Shown in pieces: positions 21,577-33,196 of a stretch of 64,000 bases of DNA. The stretch comes from Penicillus capitatus (Eukaryota > Chlorophyta): contig OZ287703.1 in the NCBI GenBank assembly GCA_965649825.1, positions 372,001-436,000 on the forward strand, given 5' to 3'. Both the position numbers and the translations under genes were made by a program. Position 1 is the first letter of the stretch. Each line of letters begins with the position of its first letter. The notes under the pieces are model-generated. The model saw only the letters and a program-made list of their open reading frames with translations, was not told the origin of the DNA and did no database searches.

Positions 21577-23704
21577 CTATCGTCTATGCCTTTTCTTGAG
21601 CCATCTATAGCAGTAAAAGATCAGTGCAGTAAAGACAACGCCGTACATGAAATGCACGAAGTGATCGGCTGTTGCCATCCCATTCCGGGCGGCCTGCTGC
21701 TCAAGTTTCTCCTCTTTGCGAAAAGTAAATCCTAAGTAAGACGCATCACCGCGTGTGCTCTGTTCTCCATCAGTCGGTGTTGCCTGTGCTCCGTTCTGCA
21801 AAAGCCAACCAGAATCAGCAGGTTTGTCTTCTGCAGTTGAAGATGTCACTTCGGAATGCTTGTCCGCGTCGTTCTCTCCAGCAGTCGAGCTTCTCTCTGC
21901 AGATGCTGCATCCGAAAGTTCATCTGTCGTCTCTTCCTCACGTCCTTCTGACTCTTCGGAGCTCTCGTCAATTGTCCCGAATGCCTCCATCGACTCCTCG
22001 TCCTCATCCGTCGGCACTTCGGTGTCGCGGGAGTCCTCTTCGACAGCGTCTCCATCGACTTCGGCGCTCGATTGCTGAGTGAAATCCTGCCCGGTATCTC
22101 CGATTGTCTCTTTCATGACGGCAATAGCGTCTTTCTTGGGGTCTTCTCTCTGGATAGTGTGCACGGCGCGTTCCACTCTCAAGGGCAGCCTTCCCGCATC
22201 GGGATCGTACCTATGTCGATGCGCATGAGAGCTCCATGTCAATTGCACAAGGAGGCCTTACTCTGGATGGTTCTTGTGGAATCTTGGATCGCCGCAGATT
22301 CCAGACGCCACAGCTTTCGGATTGCTGCAGTTCAGCAGCTCCATGCCTTGCAGTTCTTTCTCGAAAGGTTCGAAATCGCGGTGCCCTGCCTCGTGCAAGA
22401 GACGATAGAGTTCCAGATTCGGTCGGCGATAGAACTCCTTCAGCACGCTCTTTGCGTAGTTGACCATTGCCGGATCTTCTTTTCTGTAGTGGCCGACATT
22501 GGCCTTTTTCGAGGATCGCTTAATCATCCATTCCGTATAGGTTGGATGAAGATCCAAGAATTTTCCAATGTCTTTCATGACCTCCAGAGGACGCTACAAG
22601 CAGAATGTTCCACACGATGAGACCCTTAATGACAGGTTACCGAGAAGAACTTGTTTGAATTGACGATCTTGAATTGCGATGGATCATACAAGGTGAACCA
22701 CCAGGCAAGTTGTGGACCATACATGCCACGCAACACGTGCTCCTTTCCGACAGAATTACACTCATAGGAGCCTTTGCTATCTGTCAGTGTCACAAAAGGC
22801 CGCTGAGCACACTTGGTCTGAAATTTTACCACACGAAGCACACATCCCCAGCAGTCATTATAGTCGAATTCGCCATTGCCTGACAGCAGATGAATTGAAA
22901 GCCGACGTACATGAGCCAATCGGGGCACCTGTTTGAAAACTGCATTTTGGATCTTGTCCCACATCTTGCAGTCCTTCTCGTACGAGGCTCCAGAAACTCC
23001 GTGCCATCCAAGACTTGTTGCCAGGTCTCTTACGCATCACTTGAACTGTGTAAGACACCCCAGAATGGATACGACTGGTCGGGTCACGAAGAAAGACGAT
23101 GAATTTTCCGTGAGGAGCGATGACTTTAGCTTTGCAGGCAGAGAACGGAACCTGTGCACAGGATCCATCGTCATCACGAGTACGTCATGAATGTCAAGAG
23201 CACGCACCAGGAGATAGCTTGGACTGATCTCAAACAGACCGCCATTCTTTGGAGGCACAACAACACTCATGTTTGTTCCGTTCACTGAAACGGTCTTCCA
23301 TGGTCCTTTTTGATTTCTGCCCCAAGATTTCAGATAGGATATATAAGATTTGTTGCTGCCGGAATCCAAGTAATGAAGCTCCTTTTTTGCGTTAATCAGA
23401 CGGGGATGCACTCGAAAATGGTCGAAGAGTGTTGTCGTCCCTAATCGTCAAGACATAGATTTCGGAGGGCACTCGTGTCTGACCTACCTCCTTTCTGAAC
23501 ACCGATGCCTATGATTGTTGGCGGTGCCATTCCCTGGGTATCATTCTCTGGCAGTTTTCCAAATTCACAGCAGTTGGCGGATTCGGGTGTGGCAGCGCCG
23601 AACTTCGCTGGGACGCGAAAGGAGTAGTCTATGATGACTTGCAGTCCATCGACGCCACACAGGGCGAAAACGAAAAGACAGACGAACAGCGATGTCTTCT
23701 TCAT
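21577..23704 (-). CDS. Secretory-pathway sulfotransferase with C-terminal membrane anchor, copy 1
   Basis: Transfers sulfate from PAPS. Exons (minus): 23704-23488, 23440-23208, 23151-22929, 22879-22641, 22593-22262, 22210-21577; 625 aa. A signal peptide (MKKTSLFVCLFVFALCGVDG) is followed by the 5'-PAPS loop IIGIGVQKGGTTTLFDHF, split by intron 1, then GLFEISPSYLL and the 3'-PAPS motif KFIVFLRDPTSRIHS. LRGMYGPQLAWWF and FYRRPNLELYRLL are typical of heparan-sulfate/tyrosyl-type sulfotransferases. The catalytic domain continues into an acidic Ser/Glu-rich linker of about 130 aa and ends in one membrane helix (HFMYGVVFTALIFYCYRWLK) plus a basic tail. This type I layout is the reverse of normal type II Golgi sulfotransferases. 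Confidence 0.88.
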
Positions 23705-24011
23705 CGAGCAATGTCCAGCGAAAAGAGTTTTCGCGATACGGAGGTGCCCTTCGTACGATTGATTCGCGACGACCTGAAACGACGGTCACGTCACGGTGTT
23801 TTTGTAAGCGCGACTAGCACTTTTGACTAAAAGCGATGACCATCTGGTCCGCCGTCAGTCCATCCAATGCATGCATGCATGCAAGCGATCGGGAATTTCT
23901 CAAGAAAATGATCCGTTGGATACAAATCGTCGACGTGAAAGTTCGAATGATATGTACCGAGTGAGACACTGAAACACTGTCGAACCTTCGATTCGCGAAT
24001 TTCTTGACCAA
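23705..24011. promoter_or_regulatory. Divergent upstream region, sulfotransferase copy 1 / truncated membrane gene
   Basis: About 300 bp between the minus-strand sulfotransferase start and the plus-strand truncated gene. It corresponds to 27523-27825 in the second unit. It contains a short CATG run near 23870. No core promoter element recognised. Confidence 0.35.
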
Positions 24012-24152
24012 ATGCAACACAAGTCATCCGTGTCGGACAGATTTCTGCCGACCGTTCCCGAAGTCTTTACGACACAAGCAAACTCGAAGCGCGTCTTGTC
24101 GACAGCTATAAAAGACGTCGCATTTTCATTCTGCACTCTCTTGGATAGCTAG
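24012..24152 (+). pseudogene. Truncated copy of the four-pass membrane protein gene
   Basis: The first 28 or so codons (MQHKSSVSDRFLPTVPEVFT) match the start of the gene at 27826 (MQRKASVTERLLPTVPEVLP), and the flanking DNA matches too. After VLST the copy diverges and stops at 24152, leaving 46 codons without membrane helices. It sits at the same position relative to its sulfotransferase gene as the full gene does in the other unit. Confidence 0.68.
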
Positions 24153-25398
24153 TCAAAGAGTCGTTCTTTACAAGTCGTGTCGTTGGCTCGAGATCTTTTT
24201 GAGACGCCTGTCTTGTATGAGCGTTGACGCGCACTGCTATATCACCTTTTTCCAAGATTGATAGATGGCGGTCTCAGTCGCGTCGCTCTACTGGTACTGA
24301 GTGGGATTCTACGGAAGGTCCGCTATTCGGTTGCTGACTCCACCAGGGATGCCGCTCTTGTTCTACGGGAACGTTTTAGCAGCAGTCGCGAGACCAATGA
24401 CGACCATAGAGAGAGCATTGCAGTCATAGACGGCGAACGAAAGAACAGTCTACGTGACAAAACACTTAGAGATCACGCCTTTTCAAAATCAGAAACTTCG
24501 CCTAACTTGTTCCGATTCCCAGGTTCATCCTTTTGTTGATCCCTACTCCGTCCTTCGGTTGTTAGCGTGACACTTGTGTTCAAGGATCTACTTGATTTGA
24601 CATCGCGCGGAGTTTGGCCGACAACGTGTTCTTATTCTTTCCTATGTTAGTCGTCATATCAGCTACACGCCGCTCCCAACACTTAATACTTATTCAAGAT
24701 CCATTTCTTGTCTCTCAGGCAACTCGGTCGTCGTCTCTGAGTTGGAAACCGGCGATATCCCTTGCGGTTTTTTCCGAGGAGTTCTTTTTGTTATTGCACC
24801 TGTTGATTGCTCTCCAAGGGCCTCTAAATCACTACGAGGCAGCGATTATCTCCCTCGTCAACGATGAGATTCTCTGTTCGTTAGATTTTCCTTTGCTAAT
24901 ATCTCATTTTAGGAATGGATGCGCATCGCAGAAGATCTCACCCCAGAACAACGCGTTTCCGAATGGATGATAGCTCCTATTGTACAAACAACATGCTGAT
25001 CTTGAAATTCTGCAAGTACTACCGTGCCAAATGGAGTTGCATTTCTCGGCATGCTATCAACAGGGAAGTCTGCCACAATCCGAATGGTTTCCTCTGAAAG
25101 CTGACAAACATCCACTGCTCTCTCGGAATAGTGTGACTGAGTATAATGTGTAGCCAATTCAACAGCATTCTGTTTGCTCTTGACCACGGATAACTCCTTT
25201 GCACTCATTTGTGCATTGGCCAACAGTCTTTCGACCAATTACTCAGCGCGCAAGAAATATAGTCTGCATTTAATCTTTCTATAGCGGTCACATCGCGTAT
25301 GGGAGCTGACACTGGTACTCAGAAAAAAGGTCACTTCAGTAGTTAAAGCACTGTCGCTCGCAGCCAACGTCAGAAACCCCCTTGTCAATGAAATAGTA
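24153..25398. other. Spacer between tandem sulfotransferase units, no firm gene
   Basis: Contains open frames at 24258-24539 (+), 24614-24970 (+) and 24909-25238 (-). The minus one (MVERLLANAQMSAKELSVV and on) is the most protein-like, with a C-terminal ATPFGTVVLAEFQDQHVVCT segment, but I cannot assign it. From about 25260 the sequence matches the 3' flank of copy 1. Confidence 0.35.
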
Positions 25399-27522
25399 TT
25401 AATCACTTTGCCTTCCCATAGCCCATCTGTAGCTGTAAAAGAGCAGCGCAGTAATGATAACACCGTACATGAGATGCTCGAAACGGTCGGCTCTCACGAC
25501 CCCAATCTGAGCAGCCCGTTGTTCAAAATCTGCTTTGCGAAAAGTAAATCCTAAGTATGACGCGTCACCGCGTCTGATCTCTTCTCCATCAGTCGGTGTT
25601 GCCTGAGCTCCGTTCTGCAAAAGCCAATCAGAATCAGCAGGTTTGTCTTCTGCACTTGAAGATGTCACTTCGGAATGCTTGTCCGCGTCGTTCTCTCCAT
25701 CGGTCGAGCTTCTCTCTGCAGATGCTGCATCCGAATGTCCATCTGTCGTCGTCTCTTCTTCTCGTCCTTCTAACTTATCGGAGCTCTCGTCAATTGTACC
25801 GAATGTCTCCATCGACTCCTCGTCCTCATCCGTCGGCACTTCGGTGTCGCGGGAGTCCTCTTCTGCAGCGTCTGCATCGACTTCGGCGCTCGATTGCTGA
25901 AGGAAATCCTGCCCGGTATCTCCGATTGTCTCTTTCGTGACGGTAATAGCGTCTTTCTTGGGGTCTTCTCTCTGGATAGTGCGCACGGCGCGTTCCACTC
26001 TCAAGGGCAGTCTTCCCGCGTCGGGATCGTACCTATGTCGACGATCATGAGAGCTACGCGCCAATCGCAGGAGGCCTTACTCTGGATGGTTCTTGTGGAA
26101 TCTTGGATCGCCGCAGATTCCAGACGCCACAGCTTTCGGATTGCTGCAGTTCAGCAGTTCCATGCCTTGAAGCTCCTTCTCGAAAGGTTCGAAATCGCGG
26201 TGCCCTGCCTCGTGCAAGAGACGATAGAGTTCCAGATTCGGTCGGCGATAGAACTCCTTCAGCACGCTCTTTGCGTAGTTGACCATTACCGGATCTTCAT
26301 CTCTGTAGTGACCTACGTTAGACTTCTCCTTAGATTCCTTCATCATTAAATCCGTATAGGTCGGATGAAGGCCCAGGAACTCTCCAATTTCTTGCAAGAC
26401 CTCCAGAGGACGCTACAAGCAGAATGTTCCACACGATGAGACCCTTAATGACAGGTTACCGAGAAGAACTTGTTTGAATTGACGATCTTGAACTGAGATG
26501 GATCATGCAAGGTGAACCACCAGGCAAGTTGTGGACCATACATGCCACGCAACACGTGCTCCTTTCCGGCAAAATGGCATTTGTATGGGCCTTCGTCGCC
26601 AGTCAGAGTGACAAAAGGCCGAAGACTGCAGTTTCTTAATGCTTCCCCGACATGAAAAACACATCCCCAGCAGTCATTATAATCAAATTCGCCATCGCCT
26701 TAGAAAAAATGAATCAAAAGATGAGAAAGATGAGCAAAATGAAATACCTGTTTGAAAATTGCATCTTGGCTCTTGTCCCACCTCTTGCATTCCTTGTTGT
26801 ACGAGGCTCCAGAAACTTCGTGCCATCCAAGTCTTGTTTCCAGGTAAGGTATGCATGACATGAATAGTGTGTGTCAGCCCAGAATAGATACGACTGGTCG
26901 GGTCACGAAGAAAGACGACAAATTTTCCATGAGGGACGATGACTTTAGCTTTGCAGGCAGAGAACGGAACCTGTGCACAAAGTCATCAAGTGCATGGCAT
27001 CAAATGTCAAGAGCACACGCACCAGGAGATAGCTTGGACTGATCTCAAACAGACCGCCATTCTCTGGAGGCACAACAACGGTCGTGTTTGTTCCGTTCAC
27101 TGAAACGGTCTTCCATGGTCCTTTTTGATTTCTGTCCCAAGATTTCAGATAGGATATATAAGATTTGTTGCTGCCGGAACTCAGGTAGTGTAGCTCCTTC
27201 CAAGTGCCAATCATCTGGGGATGCGCACGCCAGCGGTCATAAAGTGTCGTCGTCCCTAATTGCCAAGACATAGATTTCGGAAGGGGGGACTCGTGTCTGA
27301 CCTACCTCCTTTTTGAGCACCGAGGCCTATGATTGTTGGCGGTGCCATTCCCTGAGTATCATTCTCTGGCAGCTTTCCAAATTTACAGCAGTTGGCGGAT
27401 TCGGGCGTGGCAGCGCCGAACTTCTCGGGGACGCGAAAGGAGTAGTCTATGATGACTTGCAGTCCATCGACGGCACAAAGGGCGAAAACGAAAAGAGAGA
27501 CGAACAGCGATGTCTTCTTCAT
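25399..27522 (-). CDS. Secretory-pathway sulfotransferase with C-terminal membrane anchor, copy 2
   Basis: Tandem paralogue of the 21577-23704 gene, about 3.82 kb away, with the same exon-intron plan and every frame open. Signal peptide MKKTSLFVSLFVFALCAVDG; PAPS loop IIGLGAQKGG; 3'-PAPS motif KFVVFLRDPTSRIYS; LRGMYGPQLAWWF; FYRRPNLELYRLL. It ends in an acidic linker and one membrane helix (HLMYGVIITALLFYSYRW). The region after the third intron is the most divergent (VFHVGEALRNCSLRPF versus VLRVVKFQTKCAQRPF), which could alter acceptor choice. The start at 27522 matches copy 1; the longer upstream frame is not conserved. Confidence 0.87.
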
Positions 27523-27825
27523 CAGGACTACCAAACCGAAGTGCTGCTGCGCAGCAGCAGGCGTATTCTGTTTGATGGATTTGCGCCGACTGTATTGGCG
27601 CGATCGATCGACTCCTTTTGTCTTTGCTTGACTCGCGTCTTTTTTCGGATACAAAGAGATGATTTGTCGCCTCTTATTTAGAAAGTGTAACTCACAACGA
27701 GCGATCCATAATTGCTCAGCAGGTTAATCTGTTGGACGAAATTGTCGATGTGCACTCTGTGACATGTGCTGCTGTTGTTACATTAAATCATCGCTGAAAT
27801 TTCGAACTGTGAACTTTTCTACAAA

Positions 27826-28614
27826 ATGCAACGCAAGGCATCCGTTACGGAGAGACTTCTGCCAACTGTACCCGAAGTCTTGCCGACGTCGACAAACTCG
27901 AATGGCGTCTTGTCGACTACCAATGCTCTCCATCTTGTCGACGGCGAGTGCGAAATCCAGGATTACGGCGAATCCGCAGCAAGAGACACAAACAACAGAT
28001 TCGCAGACGACAATGGCACTGGAGAGCGAGCGCCTACCGCAGATAACCCCGGTTCAAAAACGGATGAAATGAGTAAAGCGTGGCGAGAGCGGCAATGGAT
28101 TATTATTGTGTGGGCTCTGTTTTCCTCCATACTGATGATACTTATCATAGTATCTGATCACCTTTATACCGGTAAGCTTCGCTTTACAGATTGTCTCTAT
28201 TAACGTGCTTGTGTAGCGTACAAGATTTTTCTTTCCATTGGTCCTTCCGCTGGTTTCATCGCATCCATACTTTATTTCATTTCTTTGACGAAGGCTGGGA
28301 ATGGATGCTGTTGCGTCAAAAAAATTGCCACGATTGTTCTCATGCTCAGCGCTCTTGCCTTCGTCCTCGGCATCCCTAACGCGATTCTGTTATTTTGGAG
28401 CCTTAACAATTCAGAAGACAGCGTGGATACAGATACACGAAATGATTTACTATTATCCGCTGTCCTTCTCATGGGCATTCATGGAATTCTCAGCCTCGTG
28501 CCGTTCCGTAAGTGCACTAAGGTGCAGTCTTACGACCTTTCCAAGGAACAACTCAGTGCACGATGCCTCAGCTTTGAGAATCATGTATCAATTTCCGATA
28601 ACGTTGTTGTCTAA
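27826..28614 (+). CDS. Small multi-pass membrane protein
   Basis: Exons 27826-28171 and 28217-28614; 247 aa. A soluble N-terminus of about 90 aa is followed by four hydrophobic segments: WIIIVWALFSSILMILIIV, FLSIGPSAGFIASILYF, IATIVLMLSALAFVLGIP and LLSAVLLMGIHGILSLV, with a short CCCVKK loop between the second and third. No family recognised; the layout is tetraspan-like but lacks tetraspanin motifs. It is divergent from sulfotransferase copy 2 and forms part of the same duplicated unit, so a joint membrane role is possible. The neighbouring gene at 28985-29706 has a similar layout. Confidence 0.6.
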
Positions 28615-28984
28615 ACTCGATACGAGGATAGGATCACCAACCAACATTCGTATCGTAATCTTAAGGGGACGTAAGTATTCCGTGTACATGGACTCTTCAA
28701 AACGGACGACACATTGTATGCATTTGCAGTATGTCGCATTAGATTCTGTTGACGAGGACAGTTTGCGAAGCATATTTGGACGGTGGACGGAAATCCATCT
28801 CAGAAAAGGTGTCCATTACAAATGAAAGCAAAATGCAGATACCATCGCATTCTCCAGCTGCATTCCCGTGGCATATATAATGTTCCCCGTAACGATTAAG
28901 GTTAACCCAACATCAAGTGACGTCCGTGACAGAAGTCGAGTATTACTGAATGCTGGCAAATACAGACAAGTACTATGGATGTCT
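28615..28984. other. Convergent intergenic region
   Basis: Between two convergent small membrane-protein genes. Short frames here have no support. Confidence 0.4.
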
Positions 28985-29706
28985 TCACTGTTGTTGTGTG
29001 GACCATAAGAGGATGGAGAATTTGGTAAACAGGGAGAGTGAAACCAGGATGTGTGTCATGCACAGAATGACAGATGCTCCAACGAAGACATCCCGATTGA
29101 GAATTTCGTTATCTCGTCCATACTCGCCGTCGACAAACACGTAAAGCACCAAAAACAACCCACAGAACACTTGAGCACAGCTGAAGATCATCATCGACAG
29201 TATAACGATCGTGAGAGAGCGATTCGTTTTATTAAGATTGGGACGTGCCGACGTGAAAAATACAATCGTACCTAGAACAGACAGACAGAGGTCATTGTGC
29301 TCTATGTTAAGGGTGAGCGAACTGATGATGGACGGCAAGAACAGAATGACAATGAAATAGCTTGTCACAGGCCGGAGGATGACAATGGCCATAACAAGAA
29401 GTGGTATCGATATCCAACTCAATGCATAAGGCACGAGACTTAGGTATGTCTCTGTGTCTAGCGTTGTTACCACGCCACCATTGAAAAAGACCTAAGGCAA
29501 AGATAACGAAGCAGTTGGCGATCGGTGGGCCTTACAGAAGGTCGCGAAAATGCCGACACGTCATCGCCGTCCAGTTCTCGCGCGGGACGCTCGTCTTCTG
29601 GTCGATGACGATGGTTGACATAGGAGAGACGACAAACGAGAGCGCACTTCGAGATTTGTGGTAGTTTGGCAACAGAGGAGCTTCCATTCAGAAATTCGCC
29701 TCGCAA
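28985..29706 (-). CDS. Small four-pass membrane protein
   Basis: Exons (minus) 29706-29536 and 29491-28985, joined in phase 0 across a 44-nt intron; 225 aa. After a polar N-terminus come hydrophobic segments (SWISIPLLVMAIVIL, SYFIVILFLPSIISSL, TIVILSMMIFSCAQVFCGLF, GASVILCMTHILVSLSLF). Not recognised as a known family. Its arrangement resembles the 27826 gene, but I see no convincing sequence identity. It could be a transporter-like or scaffold membrane protein; unknown. Confidence 0.5.
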
Positions 29707-29885
29707 GAAAGATGTGTCTCAGGACGTTCGTTTCAAATAACACCGCGCGTCTCGTAATAAAATGGATTACATTGATCGGATAACTATTCAAACCCTTCCT
29801 TTCTCTTTCCTCCCTGCCGTCATGACTTGTCAGATATATGACGGTTAGTGACGACGATGACATGTCTCATGGCACGCTGCCATCA
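29707..29885. other. Short intergenic segment
   Basis: Holds the 3' flank of the ribonucleotide reductase gene and the 5' flank of the small membrane-protein gene; both genes lie on the minus strand. No other feature seen. Confidence 0.4.
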
Positions 29886-32575
29886 TCAGCTGCTGCAGGC
29901 AACACACTCCTCTTTGTTATCGACAGAGCAGATTCTTTTGAGCGCTTGCTGATCCACGGTAAACTTGATGGCATCGGCAGCGGCACGGGTTCTGAGATAG
30001 TACATTCCAGTCTTCAGTCCTTTCTTCCAGGCGTAGAAGTGAAGGGATGTGATTTTCTGGAAATTGGGCTCGCTCATGTGAACGTTGAAGCTCTGGCTTT
30101 GGTCGATGAAGGCACCACGATCGACAGCCATATCCACCAACACACGTTGCTTGATCTCCCATACCGTCTTGTACAGATCTTTCAGGTTTTGGGGAAGCTG
30201 CAGATTGGCAACGCTGCCATTCTCGGCAATCAAGGCATTCTTAATGGCTGGCGTCCAGTAGCCGAGACGAACGAGATCTGACAATAGGTGCTGATTGACT
30301 ACGGTAAACTCGCCAGAGAGCACACGACGGACATAGATGTTGGAAGTATACGGCTCAAAGCACTCATTGTTGCCAAGAATCTGCGATGTCGATGCCGTCG
30401 GCATAGGAGCGACGAGAAGCGAGTTGCGCACACCGTATTGGGCAATGTCCGATCGGAGGACATCCCAATCCCATAATCCCGAATCTGGAACGACGCCCCA
30501 CATGTCGAACTGTAAGATGCCTTTGCTGACTGGACTGCCATCGTAGCTCTTATAGGGACCATGCGTCTTGGCAAGATCACAAGATGCCTTCAGAGCGGCA
30601 TAGTATATGGTTTCGAAGATGTGTTTGTTCAGCTGTGCCGCCTCTGGTGAATCGAAGGGGTATCCCAGGAGCAGAAAGGTATCTGCCAATCCCTGTACTC
30701 CAATGCCGACGGGGCGATGATTCATGTTGGACTTTTTGGCGATGTCCAGCGGATAGAAACTGACATCGATGACACGATTGAGATTCCTGGCAACGGTCTC
30801 CGTCACTTCTGCTAATCGCTTGAAATCGAAATAACGCTCGGCAGCATCTAGACTTCCGACCAGCTTCCTTCTCTCCTTGCCTCTCTCTGTGTTCTTCTCA
30901 CGCACAAATCGCGGCAGTGCAATCGATGCCAAATTGCACACGGCCACTTCGTCTGGTGCCGTGTATTCCACGATCTCTGTACAGAGGTTGGAGCATTTGA
31001 TCGTTCCTAGGTTCTGTTGATTGGATTTTCTGTTGCAGGTGTCTTTGTAGAGCATATACGGAGTGCCCGTTTCGACCTGAGCTTCCAAAATGGCAAACCA
31101 AAGCTGCTGTGCTGCGATGATGCGCCTGGCACGTCCATCTTTTTCGTATCGCTCATACAGTGCTTCAAATTCTTCGCCCCATACATTCTCTAACCCAGGC
31201 GCCTCGTTTGGGCAAAAAAGACTCCACTGTTCGTTATTCTCCACGCGCTTCATGAAAAGATCATTGACCCACAGACCATAGAACAGGTCGCGTGCACGTG
31301 CCTCCTCCTTTCCATGATTCTTGCGGAGATCAAGGAAATCGAAGATGTCTGCATGCCATGGCTCCAAGTAGATAGCAAAGGCTCCCTTTCTCTTGCCGCC
31401 GCCCTGATCGACATAACGCGCCGTATCATTGTAGACACGTAGCATCGGCAGTATCCCATTGGACTTCCCTGCACACCCAGATCCTTCATTGTGTGGTGTC
31501 CTTGTGTGATGGAGCTCCTACCGTTGGTGCCACGGATGTAGCTTCCGGTGGCACGGATGCAATGAATACCAACGCCGATGCCCCCTGCGGATTTGGAGAT
31601 GCATGCACAGTTCTTCAGTGTGTCATAAATCCCTTCAATTGAGTCGCTCTCCATGCAGATCAAGAAACAGGAGGAGAGCTGTGGGCGTCCAGTGCCGGAA
31701 TTGAACAGTGTCGGCGATGCATGCGTGAACCATTTCTCCGAGAGGAGATGGTATGTCTCGATGGCTGCATCAATGTCTTCTTGATGAATACCGACAGCAA
31801 CGCGCATGAGCATATGCTGAGGACGCTCCACAACCTTCGAATTCATGCGTAAGAGATACGAACGTTCCAAAGTCTACACACAGCAAAGAGGACTCTTAGA
31901 GGCAGTGCTTCCTTTTGTGGAAACCCTACTTTAAATCCAAAGTAGTCGTAGTCAAAGTCTCTATCGTATATAATCTCGCTGTCCAGTCTATCCGCATTCT
32001 GTCATCACACATCGCTTTTGAGGAGTGCGACGATCGTAAGTTACGTACGTCCATGATAATCTGATAGATCTTAGAGTCGATGAGCGGCGCCGCTTCACCG
32101 TTCACCGAGTTTTTGTGCTGGTACATACGCTTGATCCTAGATGACACTTTCAGGACAGAAAAGAATGACAGGCTGATGTGACGTTTCTGAGAAGGATTTG
32201 ATCGTGTTCTTCTGAAGATTTGAGACAGCAATACGCGCAGCCAACTGTGATGTGACCGTCGATAGATAGGCATTCCCTCGAGGTGTCGGTGCTTACCACA
32301 GCATAGTCTGGATGCATCGGTGTCATAGAGGCTGCCGTTTCGGCGGCCAACTCATCGAGTTCAGACGTCGTCACACCACGATAGACGCCAGCCGTGACCT
32401 TCTGCGCTACGACCGCCTATGACCACACCTCTTCCGATCTGGAACTCCGTCAACCCGCGTCGCTGACCGGATCACAGAATTCCGGATTCAGTCCATAACT
32501 CAGTTTGGTAATGCGGGCCGTGATCTTGTCGAAGAAGACCGGTTCCTTGCGACCGTCGCGTTTGATGACGTACAT
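29886..32575 (-). CDS. RNR1: Ribonucleoside-diphosphate reductase large subunit (class Ia)
   Basis: Reduces NDPs to dNDPs in the cytosol. Exons (minus): 32575-32468, 32416-32297, 32244-32183, 32136-32049, 31998-31930, 31873-31522, 31468-29886; 793 aa, normal length. The ATP-cone starts with [20 protein letters not shown]; then DFDYFGFK-type linker, [19 protein letters not shown] (active-site Cys region), QLSSCFL, the active-site loop [22 protein letters not shown], and [18 protein letters not shown]. The C-terminus ends ECVACSS with the redox CxxC pair. Introns 2 and 3 each contain GTCACATCA, in intron 3 directly at the donor. No inteins or insertions. Confidence 0.97.
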
Positions 32576-33196
32576 CTTCGATCCGCGTCGTCGTCGTCAA
32601 CCTAAAGCCGCGCGACACATCTCATCGTCGAACCTCAGGCGTGACGACGAAGTTATCCACGTCGCGTTGTGTGAGGCCAGTGTCAAAACGCAACGTCGCC
32701 GAAAAAGGGCGCTAGGTCGAGTGTGTCGAGACGTGATCTGTGGCACGTGTACGTCGATAGACCGCGTTCGATTTCAATCGTCGCACCCGGTGACTCTACC
32801 TCGCGTTCGCGCGTACCTTTGGCGTTATGCTCGCGGGTCTGAAGAAAGCAAGAGGCGGAGACAGAAACGGCGGCAAGATAATGAAATGGGTCGCGAAATG
32901 TTTGACATTTCATCAGACGTCCCGTCAAAGAAGCGTCCCGAACGCGACCAAATCTTACATTGTGTATCGCGTCCCCTATCTCTCTGTGTTCGACTGTCCG
33001 ACAAAAAAGCACCCATCAACGAAAGACCGTTCGTTCAAGCACACCGAGTAAGAGAGACCGACGCGTGTCAACACGACGGCGTAATGTAACATACCACTTG
33101 TGCCATGTGTCTTCGTTCCGCAAGACGATGCGACATGACGCCAACTGATGTGCGGTGGAGTGTTAGTTTGACACAGTCTGTGGTTTTCTAGTCCTC
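32576..33196. promoter_or_regulatory. Divergent promoter region, RNR1 / myristoylated protein
   Basis: 621 bp between divergent start codons, the largest head-to-head gap among the housekeeping genes here. A long open plus-strand frame runs through it but overlaps RNR exon 1 antisense and has no family match, so I treat it as chance. Confidence 0.45.

Noticed and set aside
24909-25238. Possible GreA/GreB-like fragment on the minus strand
   Set aside because: Only a loose resemblance in one segment, with no coiled-coil domain and no supporting exons.
32505-33089. Long open plus-strand frame upstream of the myristoylated-protein gene
   Set aside because: It overlaps RNR1 exon 1 in antisense and shows no family motif or splice structure.
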